NCBI GenBank assembly: GCA_009823505.1
Contig: VZQC01005585.1
Span: 785,576-849,575, forward strand
DNA length: 64,000 nucleotides
Direction: 5' to 3'
Origin: Rhizomys pruinosus
Taxonomy: Eukaryota; Chordata; Mammalia; Rodentia; Spalacidae
In this document: in pieces, positions 1 through 12,645 of the stretch
Layout: the number at the start of each line of letters is the position of its first letter
Position numbering within the stretch: position 1 is the first letter of the stretch
Translations under genes and position numbers: made by a program
The notes under the pieces: model-generated
What the model was told of the DNA's origin: nothing
The model's input: the letters and a program-made list of their open reading frames with translations, nothing else
Database searches by the model: none

Positions 1-366
1 TGAAATGCCACATGAGACATGGAAATACAACATCAAAATTAAAAAAAAGAACATATAAGTTTATGATTTATCAAAGTATGTTAGAGAATTAACTAAAAAT
101 TAAGTTCAAGTGATATAAAATATGAGGAGAATATATAAAACATCTACTTTACTTGGAAGATTCTGAAAATATTAGTTTAACCAGGGAAATATTTATGACA
201 ATTTTAGAAATAAAGTAAACTTTGATTTAAGAAAAAGTCATAGTGAACATGAGACCTTTCCTTAAATATTACAACAATTTAAACATTCGCATTTACCTAA
301 AATAAACTTTCAAATCTGCTTTCCTTAGTTATAAGAAAGATTACAGGCAAAGAATACGTTAATTAT
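1..366. other. AT-rich unique sequence
   Basis: I see no gene, repeat family or notable motif here. Confidence 0.5.
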
Positions 367-378
367 AAAATGTTTAAA

Positions 379-596
379 AAGGGGCTGGAGAGATGGCCTA
401 GCGGTTAAGAGCACTGACTGCTCTTGCAGAGGACTCAGGCTAGATCCCCAGCACCCACATGGCAGCTGAGAACCGTCTGTAACTCCAATTCCAGGAGAAC
501 TCCACTTCCAGGGGAATCCGACACCCACCTCTGACCTCTGCAGCATTGCACGACATGGGTGCACAAACCTACATGCAGATAGTACATTCATATGCA

Positions 597-630
<34 letters not shown>

Positions 631-640
631 AATAAAAAAT
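379..640 (+). mobile_element. B2-type SINE, long form
   Basis: A tRNA-derived head (GGGGCTGGAGAGATGGCCTA, with an A-box-like tagcggttaaga) is followed by a B2 body with the duplicated 'ctccaattccaggagaa / ctccacttccagggg' block and an AAAT-rich tail. It is flanked by a 12-bp TSD, AAAATGTTTAAA, at 367-378 and 641-652. Confidence 0.92.
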
Positions 641-916
641 AAAATGTTTAAAGCAAAAAATATAGGCTGTGGGGCTGCTTTTACTATGTAATTCATAATG
701 AAGTATAAAATCCTGTTGCCTGAGAGCTTCGTATAGTAGTTTAAATAATATAGTGGTGCTAATTATGACTTGCTTTACATAAAAGCAAAAAATGGCCTTC
801 CTGCCTCTTGAAGACTATTTACTGGGCTGCTGAGAAGAGTAAAGTTCCCTGAAAAGACAATTCCTCAGTGAAGGTCCAGCTTCCTCACTGGCATCTATTC
901 TTTCACTATGGAGTTT

Positions 917-1140
917 GTTTTTTATTTATTCTTTATTTATTATTCTTTTATGTGTATGAGTGTACTGCCTGCATGCAGGCTGGTGCACTTGTGTCGTGCA
1001 ATGCCGCGGAGGTCAGAAGAGGGCATGGGATTCCCCTGGAACTGGAGTCAAAGACGGTTCTCAGTCACCACGTGGGTGCTAGGAATTGAACCCGGGTCCT
1101 CTGCAAGGGCTCTTAACGGCTGAGCCATCTCTCCAGCCCC
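917..1140 (-). mobile_element. B2-type SINE, short form
   Basis: An inverted B2 with its T-rich tail complement at the left and the tRNA-like head ending 'ccatctctccagcccc'. It lacks the 17-bp internal duplication. The 14-bp TSD TCACTATGGAGTTT lies at 903-916 and 1141-1154. Confidence 0.92.
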
Positions 1141-1154
1141 TCACTATGGAGTTT

Positions 1155-3163
1155 TATACTATGCACCTGTTCAAATTAATGATTAAACTACCTATTTATT
1201 TGTGGAGTATTTTATAAGAACTTACCATTTGCTGGTTATTAATATAAGCACATATACAGATTACTAATATTATTTTGATGCCAGTTATTAGAATAGCTCA
1301 TAGGAAAGAAAGAACAGTGTATCTGGAAAATATAATGAACTAATTAGGAGGAATGTCAGAAGCTAATTGTCTTCAGCCTATCTCAGGGGCTCTCAGGTGC
1401 GACTTTACATGTTATTGGGGAGCCTTAGGGAGGGGAAGGGTGTTCAATAATAGAGAGAAAATCTGTCAGTAATGAGTATAAGATTGTAAAATATAATGGT
1501 AGAAGGATGTCCTCAGGATAATAGGCAGAATGAAAAATATTTAACCATAAGGAGTCCCACACTAAAGTGATCACAAGCTAAAACAAGTTAGTTAAGGAGG
1601 GCGAGAAGAAACCATTGTAGAATAAGAGCATCACAAGTATTATGGAGGCAGAGGGAGAAGGAAAGAATTCTTCCAAACATGAAAATTATGTGCTATTCCA
1701 ATATGAGGAATGAGCCAGATAAGGTAAGAATGTTGAGATCCTCACTAGATTTTTCTTCTGTTGAGTTACTGTTGTGTTTAACTAGATAAATTTAAAGGGC
1801 ATGGATGTTTTTGTATATGTGAAAGACTTAAGCAAGACTCACTCCTGAGATGACCCTTTTATAGTAAATGGCAGGGGGTGAAAATGTAAGTCATTGTGAA
1901 AGAAGAACTGGTAGATACAACCAGATTTTGCAGTACTATAAGCACTTTGGAAACCAATGAAGGTCAACAGCTACAAAGATAATTTATTACTACATGTGAC
2001 TTGGTATTAAACTATAATTGAGCTTGATCAGGCTAGACACGTGCTTCAGCTTAGTTTCAGTCCCTCAGGACATTGCCTGAGCTTCTAGTATAATGCAAGA
2101 TCACACTGTCTGAGTTACAACATGTAGAAAGAATGTCAACATTAGGTACAATGGGACAGAAAAATCAAGTATTGCTCAGATAAAAGAGAAACAGCTCCAG
2201 CATCATTGTACAAACTAATGAGGGACTTCAGGCTTTGTATTCCTAGACATAGAGCTATCAAAATGTCAAGAATATCAAACAGTAGAATGGAAAGAGGAGG
2301 AAAAGAGAGAGAATAATGATTGGGGAGAAACCAAGATGTGGTAAGGATCTGGAGCATATGAAAATGGATGGTTTTGCTATGTAGTTTTTCTGTCTAAATA
2401 ATTTCAATATTCACAATTCTTCAGCTATGTTATATGTGTATCTTGAACCAAAGGACAGATAATAAAACTGTTAAACTAGAGAAATGAAAGCAAGTAAATT
2501 AAGTCCTAGACAAATGGAGTCCTTTTAAATCTCCAAGAGATGAGATTTTAAAACTATGACTAGAGTTAGGAATACACCTTGTGCTAAAATATACTAGAAA
2601 TAGTATCAGGAAAAAGCATATGTATATTGGTTCTGAGATTAAGAAACAGTCACAAATGTGGTAAGAACCAACTGAGACTTTTTCTGCAGTGTGACACCAT
2701 GAAGAAAATACTGTACATTCTCCTCAACCTTTCAAACAACCATGGAAGGTCAAGTCTTATCCCATGTGAAGGATAACCCTCCTGTCACTTGTCTTGAGAA
2801 TAGCAGACTCAGGTCATTATCAACATCTAGTTAAATTTTTTACCACCATATGATTGTGTAGTCTAATAATATTAAGGAAGATATGTTACTGGAATCATAC
2901 AAATAAAATTCATTTTAATTTAAAGATGCCAAAGATGGGATCTTGCTGAAGTTTAAAGAAATTAAATAGTGTAGTATTTCATTTTTTATTAAACCAAGTA
3001 TGTAATGTTTACTATATGCTCATTACTATAGAATGTGAAGTTAATGAGATCATGAGTCTTCTATCAAAGATAACAATCTCTGAGGAATAAGGTAACTCTG
3101 TTTACAGGAGCCTCCTTCAGAAACATTTTTTCTATAAGTTGGGGCATTGAAAAGAATTGAAAG
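1155..3163. other. Unique AT-rich sequence
   Basis: No SINE or L1 is recognisable. Frames up to about 87 codons (for example minus 3050-3313) resemble nothing known and look incidental. Confidence 0.5.
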
Positions 3164-3176
3164 GTGCCATTCTTCT

Positions 3177-4074
3177 TGGTTAATCTGGGCTAACTGTGTG
3201 GACTTAAGCGTCCAAAAGGAAAGTATAACTAGAAATAAATAATTAGTAAGGCCTAAGAAATTGTACTTCAGGTATAAAACTTGACATCTTAGTAAAAAGA
3301 CAAAGAGTAACAAAAAAAGAGCACAGTTGTTTTGCCTGTCTTTCTGGCAAGTGCAGCTACCCCGTGGCTGCCACTGCTTTTGCCATCCATCAAAGACATG
3401 AGATACAGCTTTTCAACCTTCCAGAAGATTTATGTCTCTCCAAGAATCCTCCAAACCTTCAGTGCCAGATGGGGACTACTGAGGCATCCAGCTTGTGGAC
3501 TGAGCTACTACTGGGGTTTCAGCCTCTTCAGAGTATTGATTGCCATTGTTAGCCATCCCATGGCTGTGTCACAGTCACCAGTACAGGAGGATCAAGACAG
3601 GACGTGGTTTTTACTGGACCTCATTTGGTGACCATGGGAAGGGAAAACCCCAGTGTGGGGGGCAGGACTGATGGTTGTTTGGGTTTGTCAAGGAGGAGCC
3701 TTCAAACATGCATCCTTCAGCCTAATAAAAAAAAAAAAAAGAAAAGAAAAGAAATCATAAGCTGAAGATGCTAGAAGATATATGTGGCAGGCATATATGC
3801 ATATTTTGGAGTGATGCAGATTGGAAGGAGCAACAACGAAAAAAGACTGGGTCAAAGAACTGACTGACGGTGAACTTCTGCTCAAAACAGTAAATTTCTG
3901 CATCCACAATTTTAAAAGAGACAGAAAAAGATGAAAAACATGTCTGGCAGAATGCATGAGCTCTGGTGGGGTGGGGAGGGGCAAGGAATGAGGAATGGGT
4001 CTAGACTTGATGGGAAATTTTGTATGAAATGCACAAAGCTTCACTAAAAATTGGCTTTAAAACAAAAAAGAAAA
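3177..4074 (+). mobile_element. LINE-1 3' end, plus strand, with TSD
   Basis: An insertion of about 0.9 kb is bracketed by GTGCCATTCTTCT at 3164-3176 and 4075-4087 and ends A-rich. Its right part ('cagaatgcatgagctctggt', 'ttgtatgaaatgcacaaagc') is the rodent L1 3'UTR end seen inverted at 11.0, 13.1, 19.0 and 23.7 kb. A block at 3330-3716 has a counterpart at 51.96-52.12 kb. The first 150 bp (3177-3330) are of unknown origin. A 99-codon frame at 3332-3631 is an accident of the UTR. Confidence 0.75.
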
Positions 4075-4087
4075 GTGCCATTCTTCT

Positions 4088-5382
4088 AAGAAAAGATTTG
4101 TCTATATTCCAAATATACAATTGATTTTAACCCTATGGAAATATGAAGTACAGGTGAGCTGGGTAGTTTTGTTTACAAATGTCTTGAGAAATTTAAAGAA
4201 AGCCATATCCTTATTGACTTTTATAGCTTCTTCTCAGTGGAGATTAATCTTAAACATCATAAAAGGATGCTGAGTTATTTTCTAAACCACAAATTTTGTC
4301 TCATAGTCATGTGTGCATAAATGCTTGATTGAAACCCCACACATGTTCCTGCAGAGCTCAGCAAGCATCCCATAATCATGTCATTTCTCCCTTCCATTCT
4401 CTGGGTTTCAGCAGCTCTGCCTCAGATAGAGTCGAGCCAGAAGAGTCAAAGACAAAATATATCTTTAACAGTATTAATGGTTGAACTGATCTGTTAAATA
4501 CTTATTCTGTGTTTTAACTTGAATATTAAAGTGACTTTTTTAAGAAAAATGCTGAGCCATTATATGTAAAAGTTACTGAAATGGTGCTTTTGAATGATTC
4601 CATTTAGCACAAAGTGTTTTTTCTCTTACTTGACCTCTACTTATCTTCTAAAGTAACAATTAGAATTCAGTATTTCTTCTTCCTTCTCTATGGTTTTTCA
4701 GGAAAGAATAGAGAGAGAAGTTTTGTATAGTGAACTCTAGTTGGAAGATTGAGAATAAAATCACTTGTTTCTTCTCATCCACTCTGCTAGTGGGTTGTTT
4801 GCATCTTACTTTATAATAGGAATGAAATGCATCCTCAGTATCTATAAATGTAGGAAATTATTTAGATGAGATTTAAGAAAGAGTCCATTTTTTGAAGCTG
4901 TTGTCTGATAAAACAGTGACTCTCTCTTGTTATTATCTGGAAACAAAGTTAAATGAATCCTGTGAATTTTACTGATTTGTCAATTTTTCTAGTTTACTTT
5001 AGCACACAGGTAGAGAGTCCCAACTCCAGTTGGCTTTTACATATTTAGATATTTGTTTCTATAATTTCAGAATAGAATTCAAAATATTATTAAACTCTGA
5101 TGATATTTTCTTGAAAACAGTTCATATTATATACTATATATTTCTAATCATTTCAATATAAAATAACTCCACTTTGATTTGGGGGAGGGAAGAGTGATGG
5201 ACTCTCTAATTCAGGTCTCCCATTGGATGGTCCCACGTATCTCAGAATTAACATTGGATTTAGAAAGTATGCTCTGTCTTTATGTAGGTGCTTCATTTAC
5301 TTATTCATTTGGGTTTCTGTAATGTGTATATTTCTACATACATATTTTTATTTTGAATTATTTAAAATAACCTAAATTCAAA
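4088..5382. other. Unique AT-rich sequence
   Basis: No repeat or coding signal recognised. Confidence 0.5.
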
Positions 5383-5565
5383 GCTAGACAGATGACTTAG
5401 CTGTCGAGTACTTACTAGTTTACCAGAGGACCCGAGTTCAGACCCCAGTACCCACATCGTGAGGCTCACAAATAACTGAAATGCCAGCTCCGATGGGGTC
5501 TACTTCCCCTTTCTGGTTGTTTTTGCCCCTCCCTCACCAAAAGGTGTATACACAACAATAAAATA
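5383..5565 (+). mobile_element. Old B2-related SINE
   Basis: A tRNA-like head ('agacagatgacttagctgtc', B-box-like GAGTTCAGACCCC) is followed by a diverged B2 body and an A-rich end near 5565. Divergence is high and no clear TSD is visible. Confidence 0.7.
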
Positions 5566-7061
5566 CCTCCTATTCAAAGGATCCAGTTCTTTGTGTAGCT
5601 TTCTTAAGGTTCACTTGGTTCCAACTCAGGTCAATGTAATACAAACTTCTAAAACCCTGAGTAAGAACACATTTTTTCATAAAGGTATTTTGAATTTAAG
5701 CAATTTATTTGTATATCACAAAAGCTTGTTGAAATGTTGCTTTATTGCTAGAGAGTTAGAAATATTAAGAATATTATAACTTGATTATATATCTTGAAAG
5801 TCAAACATATGGATTCTGTGGGAACTGTTGGTGTTCTAGGCCTTGGAAATTGAACTTAGGACAGAGCCTCATGAATCCACTGCACAGCCATTTTGTGATT
5901 ATGTTTTACAACTTTGTGGATAATTTCTGTTTCTATACGTTGTCACAAGGAGGGGGAAACATAACAGATGAGGATTCTCTAGGAGTCACTGATGCTTACA
6001 GAGAAGAGGTGTGCCTCACCAGACCAAACAAGTGGGAGCCCCTTTTACCTTTTAAAAAATTCATGGTCTTTGGGAATCTCTGCAAGAACTGCTCTGTCTG
6101 AAGGGGGCTTGAGAAAAATGCTGTCTAAAGTGCTGTCTCCCTAATTACCTGGTCATTATCTTGCCTAGTTTCTGGGAATTATGTTTGATGTTCTATGCCA
6201 AAAAGTTTCTTTTTATTTTTTATAACATAAGAAAATTAATTTATGTGTATACTCTGTTCCCCATTAGGCTCTGTATGATTTAGGATTTACCAGAACTGCT
6301 TGACTTCAAAGTGCCTTGACAGTTTTCAACATCTGAGTCAGTGCCAGTAGAATTTATATAAACAGTAGAGTGGAATTGAATTGTTCTACCCTTAGTGATA
6401 TAATACCTCTCTTTCCTTTGTCTTAGTAGACTCGTTGTTTTTTTTTTTTTTTTTTTCTTCTTTATGGGACCCATTTCTCTGATTCAGCGCACAAGAAATA
6501 AAACAGGTTTTATTTTTTTTGACCTGGAGACATTGAGTTAGTATCTACAAAACCTTATTTTATATTAATCTTCCTGCATGTTACATGGATGCAAATTTGG
6601 TATTTGGGTAACAGAGAGAAGTGGCACTAATTTGGAGATTGGCCACTGGGTGGTCATGCCATATCTAACCCTTATTTACAGTATGGCATTAGGCTTTTCT
6701 GATTCTTACTTGCATATTCCATAAGATTACTATTCTCAAGTTTTAGAACATTGCATGTTATACATATTCAGTAGAGGTTAATACTTGTAATGTAATCATT
6801 AGAAACTGTTATGTAAAGATAAAAGTGGCTGTAAATTTAATACAAGTTCTAACTTATGTATATAGACACACATGTATTTATCTAATTTTTATGGTTGTTT
6901 CAATAATAATTTTATATTATTTTGCCTATATTCTATATGGTATAGGGGTTTATGGAGGCAGTGTTTTTGCTATATTAATATTTTTAATTCTTAGTCTCTT
7001 ATTATTTTATTATTATACAATACTTTAAGAATAGACAGATAACAAAATATTTGTTAAAATG
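5566..7061. other. Unique AT-rich sequence
   Basis: A 106-codon plus frame at 5781-6101 shows no domain and no splice-like context. A T17 run at about 6438-6454 is the only simple repeat. Nothing else recognised. Confidence 0.45.
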
Positions 7062-7268
7062 AGTACTGGAGAGATGACTCAGCAGTTAAGATCACTGACT
7101 GAGCTTCCAGAGGACCCAGGTCCCATTCCTAGCACCCACATGGTGGCTAACAACATCTGTACCTTCAGTTACAGGGATGCTGATGTCCTCTTCTGATCTT
7201 TGCATTGTATGACACAGGTACACTTACAGGCATGCTCATACACCCATACACATAAAATAACAATAATA
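7062..7268 (+). mobile_element. Old B2-type SINE
   Basis: The head 'tactggagagatgactcagc', a degraded B box and a body ending 'cacataaaataa' identify a diverged B2. It abuts an inverted B2 at 7272, so the two form a B2 inverted pair. Confidence 0.8.
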
Positions 7269-7271
7269 AGC

Positions 7272-7493
7272 AAAATATTTTTATTTATTTTTGTATGTAT
7301 ATGAATGTACTGTCTACATGTAGGTTTGTGCCCCTGTGTCATGCAATGCCATGGAGGTCAGAAGAGGGTTTTGGTTTCCCCTGGAACTGGAGTCAAAGAT
7401 GGTTCTCAGCCGCCATGTGGATGCTGGGGATTGAACCCGGGTCCCGTGCAAGAGCAGTTGGTGCTCTTAACCTCTGAGCCATCTCTCCAGCCT
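7272..7493 (-). mobile_element. B2-type SINE, short form
   Basis: An inverted B2 from 'atatttttatttatttttg' to 'ccatctctccagcc'. It lacks the 17-bp duplication and is tail-to-tail with the plus-strand B2 just upstream. Confidence 0.85.
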
Positions 7494-7649
7494 TGTAAAA
7501 TAATTTTTAAAACAATAGACAGAACTTCCCAGAATCACATTGATTGTTCAAAGTCTTAGGATATCAGGTTTCTAGACTGCAGTTATTGATAAACCTGAGG
7601 ATACTAACCTATGTTAAGATACCCAAATCCAATATTGCCTTTTCTTTTA

Positions 7650-8560
7650 TTTTCTTTTTTTGTAATTTTTTTGTTGAGTTTTATGTGTTTTACACAGAAC
7701 ATCCTAATCAATCTTAATCATTTTTACATTCCTTCTCCTCTGGCACTGTCCAGTAGCCCCCCCCCCACACACATTGGAATTCATACATTCTGTCATTTGT
7801 GTTAAGGTATATTTTGTCAATTTTGTGTCCCCAGACTTACCTCAGTGCAAGTTCATCCACTGGCATCTAGTCAGCTTATCTAGAGTACTTCCCATGAAGA
7901 AGATCAGCTCTTCCTCACCCAGCAGTAATCAGCTGCCCACAGTTCTTTGACTAAGATTGAGGCTTATTGCCCAGTTCCACAATTCTAAGCTGGGTTTTGT
8001 CTCCTTTAGTCTGCATAGGTCTTGTGCATGCTGACACAATTGCTGTATGTTCATGTGAGCGAGGACCCAGTAGTATGAAGGAGTCTATTTCCATATGGTC
8101 ATGCACCTCCTCCCTGGCTCTTTTGCCCCCTCCTCCACAATGGTCCCTGAGCCCTGGATAGGTGAAGTTTAAGGAGTCCTGTTTAAGGATCCAGATTTTG
8201 CAGACTCATTCTCTATGCTTTGGCGGTTTATGTCCTTTTGTGTTCCAGGCCCTCTGTTGTATATGGGAGTTTCGTTCATCAGAATTGAAAACTCATTGCT
8301 GTCCTTTTACCCCTTCTTATACATTCTGTGAGTCTTTGGTGTAGAGGTTGCATTGTAGATGTGGCACTTCGGCTCTGACAATGTCTGTGTGTGACCAGTC
8401 GTGGTACTCTGTAGTGCTCTCAGTCTGGTGCAAAAGAAACTCCTTTAATGTTTGATAACTAGGATACTTGTCTGAAAGTATATGTTGCACTTCGTAAGAA
8501 ATTACAGTTGTCTAGGGATCTGACAGTCTTGGGGTTTTCTGTAAGATCTATGACCTCTCC
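7650..8560 (-). mobile_element. Antisense LINE-1 3' region (Lx-like)
   Basis: A pyrimidine-rich start, then 'gtgtccccagacttacctc', 'gtctgcataggtcttgtgca' and 'ctggctcttttgccccctcc', follow the order of antisense rodent L1 3' regions also seen at 18.1, 25.1, 32.1 and 42.6 kb. No coding part is recognisable. Confidence 0.55.
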
Positions 8561-10964
8561 AGCCATTCAGTATTGCTTTTTCTTCATACTTAAAGGGACT
8601 CATTAGTTCTTTCTGCTTCAAACTTATTTTCTAATGAACTTTTCCTTGTGTAGGCTGAAATTCACTTTCTGACATTGCAGATTACATTTATTCATTAAGG
8701 ACATGAATTATTTCCATTTCTTTCAATATGGTAACATCTACTTATTTCTAAACCTACCTAATAGTGTAAGCTACCTTAGATTGTACCAATTAAAAATATG
8801 GCCCTTCCTATAATCTCTTTTGTTATTTTTCTATAGAGCTTTCATACTACATACCTTTCTACTTTGAAATGTGTTTATGGTTCATACAGCTCTTCTGTCT
8901 AAATATATTGAAAACTCTTGAAAGTGGGGTGTCTACTTGATTATCTTGTGTCCCTAGAGAAGTGATGCACAGTCTTGCGTGCACCTAGTAATCACAGCAT
9001 ATATTTTTTGGAAACTGTTGTAAATTCATATTTTTCAGTTCAGGATATAGTGAATGAAATAAAACCTTGTATGATAAGTGATTAGATAGATAAACTTCTA
9101 ATCACTGTTCTGTAAAATCAGGTTTGTGCCTCCTTTTTATTCTCTTGAAACATTGTCTTGATGAAACCTTATATCATATATATATATATGTATATATCTA
9201 TATCTATATCTATATCTATATCTATATCTATATCTATATCTATATCTATATCTATATCTATATCTATCTATATATATATATATATATATATATATGTAAA
9301 ACTATTGAGGGATTTTTCGTGGAGCACACCCATAGTCAAGGTAGCTTGTATTTTAAACTATTGATTTAAATTATATCAAAGAGCTTAATTCTAAACAATA
9401 TATATGATAAATGGAATATAAAAATAGAAGTCCACTTTCAAAGTAATTTTTATCAAAGGTTTGATATAAATGTAGTGAGCTGTAAATGTATTTCAGAATT
9501 TGTGCCCTCCAGTTGAAGACTGAGCAGCATTTTCATATGGATAGCAAAAAAGCATTTTTATTTCCAATCTTTAACACATAAGTAAAATAGGAAAGCAGGA
9601 GAATGATTTAATGCATGTCATACTGACCAGAATCATAACATTAAGGAACTGTCACTCATTTATGATGGGCTTTTTTGTAGATTCCCAAATCTTGTTAAAT
9701 TACAATTTTTCATCATCTGAAAATGAGGATAATAGCACATGGCCTGCCCACTCTGTGGGTCTCAGGGAAGATTGGCTCTGATTATATAAGCAAAAGAACT
9801 TTCTGTCCAAAAACTGCTTATGAAACACAAATATTGTAACTGATAATTATACCCTTTTCCAGTATTTTAAGAAAATTAGATTATCTTTGCTGTATCTTTT
9901 CTAAAGAAATTCCACACACAGCCCCATGCTACTGCCCCTGTGTTCTAGATGCAAACCTGCACTGGGGACTGGATTGCCCAAAGTGTCATAAACTCTAAAG
10001 CATGCAGAGAGCTGAGTAGACAGTGTATCCATTCCCTCAGTACTTGGCACATACAGGGTTTTCATGAACATACTTAGCTATGTATGTGCAGATGTTTGGG
10101 AGTACCACCCCTGCAATATACTGTGTTTTAGATACTATGGAGCAGGTATTAGGATTGGCTAACTACAGCACACTGGCAGAGCAGCATAGATCCACTAACC
10201 ATGGAAGGTCTGTTCTTTGTAGAGGGATAGATGGTATATTTCTCTCTTTCTTCTTGCTGTAAGTAGACAGTCTACCATTTAAGCCAACTAGGCATGTTTT
10301 TCATCTCTACAATAGTGATTATATACTAATTTCTTTTGATGAAAACTGTTATCTGCCTTTAAACATTGGCTGCATTTATGTGACATTCAGTCTGGTCATT
10401 AATTAGACGATATAATTGAAGTTGATAATACTTCATAACCTTGTTTATTTTTGTCATACTGGAGGTATTTTTGTGTATGTAGTCTGTGTTACAACTTCTT
10501 CATGATGTGGCAGGTTTAGATGGTGGTATTCATGGATTTCCTTTTACAGCAAAGATAAAAATATATTTTACAATAAAAATAAAACTTTCAATTGAACCTT
10601 AGTTTTTGTTTATAACCCCCCCAAATAAAAAGCAAAAGCAATTTTGTCTGGGAAAGCAGACTTACTTGGCTTTGTGAAAAGGGATTTAGTGTGGCAAATT
10701 AAATAAAGCATAGAAGTATGTGTGGAGGGATGATTAAGAGGGGAGATTTGTTTACTGTTCAGTGGCATTTTTACTTCTCTGAAGTTTGGACATAATGAGT
10801 CTCATGCTACTAAAAGAAAACAGGGTGACTTTCAAGGGGACTGTAACTTTGACAAGAAGGAGCTGATTGACTTCTCTTTATTGCTTCTTTCCCAGTACTC
10901 CAAATGAGGCTTTTAATTAAAACGAAAAACCTTTGCTATTTGCTTTAATACATTAGTAATTTAT
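8561..10964. other. Mostly unique sequence with the 9.2-kb microsatellite
   Basis: No coding signal. At 10860-10960 'gaggcttttaattaaaacga' and neighbours have a conserved-element look. The rest is featureless. Confidence 0.45.
9175..9295. repeat. AT-rich microsatellite with TATATC hexamer array
   Basis: A (TA)n block, then about a dozen TATATC units (roughly 9195-9270), then another (TA)n block to 9295. Long Tyr-Ile and Ser-Ile frames across it are an effect of the repeat. Confidence 0.97.
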
Positions 10965-11640
10965 TTATTTTTCTTTTTAAAAATATTTTATTGAAGTTTT
11001 GTGCATTTCATACAACATTTCTCAATCCAATTTAGACTCATTCCCCCTTCAATGACCCCCACCTGAACCGAGTTCATGCATTCTGCCATACATATCTTGC
11101 ATCTTTTGCTCAGTGCTTTTCAAAAGTTTTTCTATGTAGAGGTTAATTGCTTTGGGCAGAAGTTTACTATGTCAGTCAGTTATTTGTCCTAGTCCTTTTG
11201 TTGTTGTTCCCTCCAATTTGTATGGTTCCAAAATATGGATATATATATATATATATATATATGGATATATATATATATATATATATAGTCACACATATTC
11301 CAAAATTATGACATCTGAAAATAAACTATAAGTTAATTCCAAAACGTGTTTAGGGGTTCACATTTTTCCATTTAATTTTATATTACACTAAAATATGCAC
11401 CTTCTACCCATACACCAAAATTACAAAGTCTGAAAATAAGTGGTAGGTTAATTCTAGAGCCCATTTAAGAGATTCACATTTTAACAGTTCACTTGTTTTC
11501 AGATAAAAAATAATATAACATTAACATTGCTCAGTTTGTCTTACAACTAGGGATTTAGAGCTAGCATCCATAAATGAGGGATACCATTTGTCATTTGTTG
11601 TTCTGGGACTGTATTACTTCACTTAGCATAATGGCTTTAT
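10965..11640 (-). mobile_element. Antisense LINE-1: 3'UTR plus end of ORF2
   Basis: Inverted 3'UTR ('ttgtgcatttcatacaacat', 'gttcatgcattctgccatac') is followed by the AT microsatellite (11239-11287), 'tctgaaaataa...taggttaattc', and the extreme ORF2 end complement ('agctagcatccataaatgag'). Orientation is minus. Confidence 0.7.
11239..11287. repeat. (AT)n microsatellite
   Basis: Two AT runs separated by GG, inside an antisense L1 3'UTR. Confidence 0.95.
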
Positions 11641-12014
11641 TAAGAAATATATGATCACCTTGTTTCTTCATGTGGAATAGATCTGTCTATAAGATTTGTC
11701 ACTATGTTAGTCAATAATTACATGCATGTGAATCAGCTCAGGATATCAGGAAAGTGTGCCAATAAGGGTGAATGGGGTAGTAAGCACCAGAGGTGAACAC
11801 TCACAGGACAGTCAGAAAGGATTTTTGCCATGCTGGAACACCCAGTAGTTGCAAAAGGAGAAGAGGCTGAACTGAGATATCTATCAAGTACTAAAAGCAC
11901 AACAAACCTGTTTGGATAGGAGCTCCGACACTGTAAAAAGTAAACCTGGAAAGGTTTTGAGTGCCAGGGGGATATTAGTTTTCAGTAATGGAGGTTTAAA
12001 AAGTTCTGTGGACA

Positions 12015-12207
12015 AGACAGATAATAATCAGTGGGTCAGAGTGCCTAGTATCAAGCCCGAGGACCTCAGTTCAATCTTCTGGGACCCACGTGGTACAAGG
12101 AGAGACCTGAGTCCCACAAGTTGTCCTCTAACCTTTCTTATGTACTGTGACATGCCCATGCCCACAACATGTGCACACAAAATAAATAAACAAAATGCAA
12201 TAAAGTA
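12015..12207 (+). mobile_element. B3-type SINE
   Basis: The body 'gggacccacgtggtacaagg ... gttgtcctctaacc ... gcacacaaaataaataaa' matches the rodent B3 pattern, with a B-box-like 'cagttcaatc'. It is moderately diverged and ends in an A-rich tail. Confidence 0.7.
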
Positions 12208-12645
12208 ATGTTGCGTGAAGATATGAGTGAGGATGCAGAAAAGATAGACGGTATCCCTTTATTTCAAGTATGTCTGATTTTTCACAGATGCATTAAATCT
12301 GGCCCAAACTCTGGCAATAAATCAAAATTTTTATTGTTTTTCTCAGATTATATTATCTTAATAGTTCCCCTTCTTTGACTTCTCTCTCAATTGGGAAAGA
12401 GAAAATCATTTTATACAAGGTGACTGAGAAACATTTCTTTTCCAGGTATTTATTTGAGACTGGCGATTTGAGGTCTTGATGCCATAGGCGTTAGTTATAT
12501 TAGGGTCCAGACTGACTCAAGAGTTGGTCTAGTAATGTCCACTTAAATTCAAGCCACTTTGGAAAGTCCAGTCATATGAGTCTAACCATTTCACAGCTCT
12601 TTCAAATATTTCAGGTGGCCACCTGACTGTTTTGTGGTATCTAGG

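Noticed and set aside
379..640. tRNA-like A and B boxes at B2 heads as possible tRNA genes
   Set aside because: They continue into B2 bodies and A-rich tails with TSDs; no cloverleaf gene is formed.
3332..3631. 99-codon plus-strand frame
   Set aside because: Lies inside a TSD-bounded L1 3' insertion and shares sequence with a second L1-linked copy at 52 kb.
5781..6101. 106-codon plus-strand frame
   Set aside because: No domain similarity I can recognise, AT-rich surroundings and no promoter or splice signals.
9124..9369. Open frames rich in Tyr-Ile and Ser-Ile across 9.1-9.4 kb
   Set aside because: Direct translation of the TA/TATATC microsatellite; not a gene.
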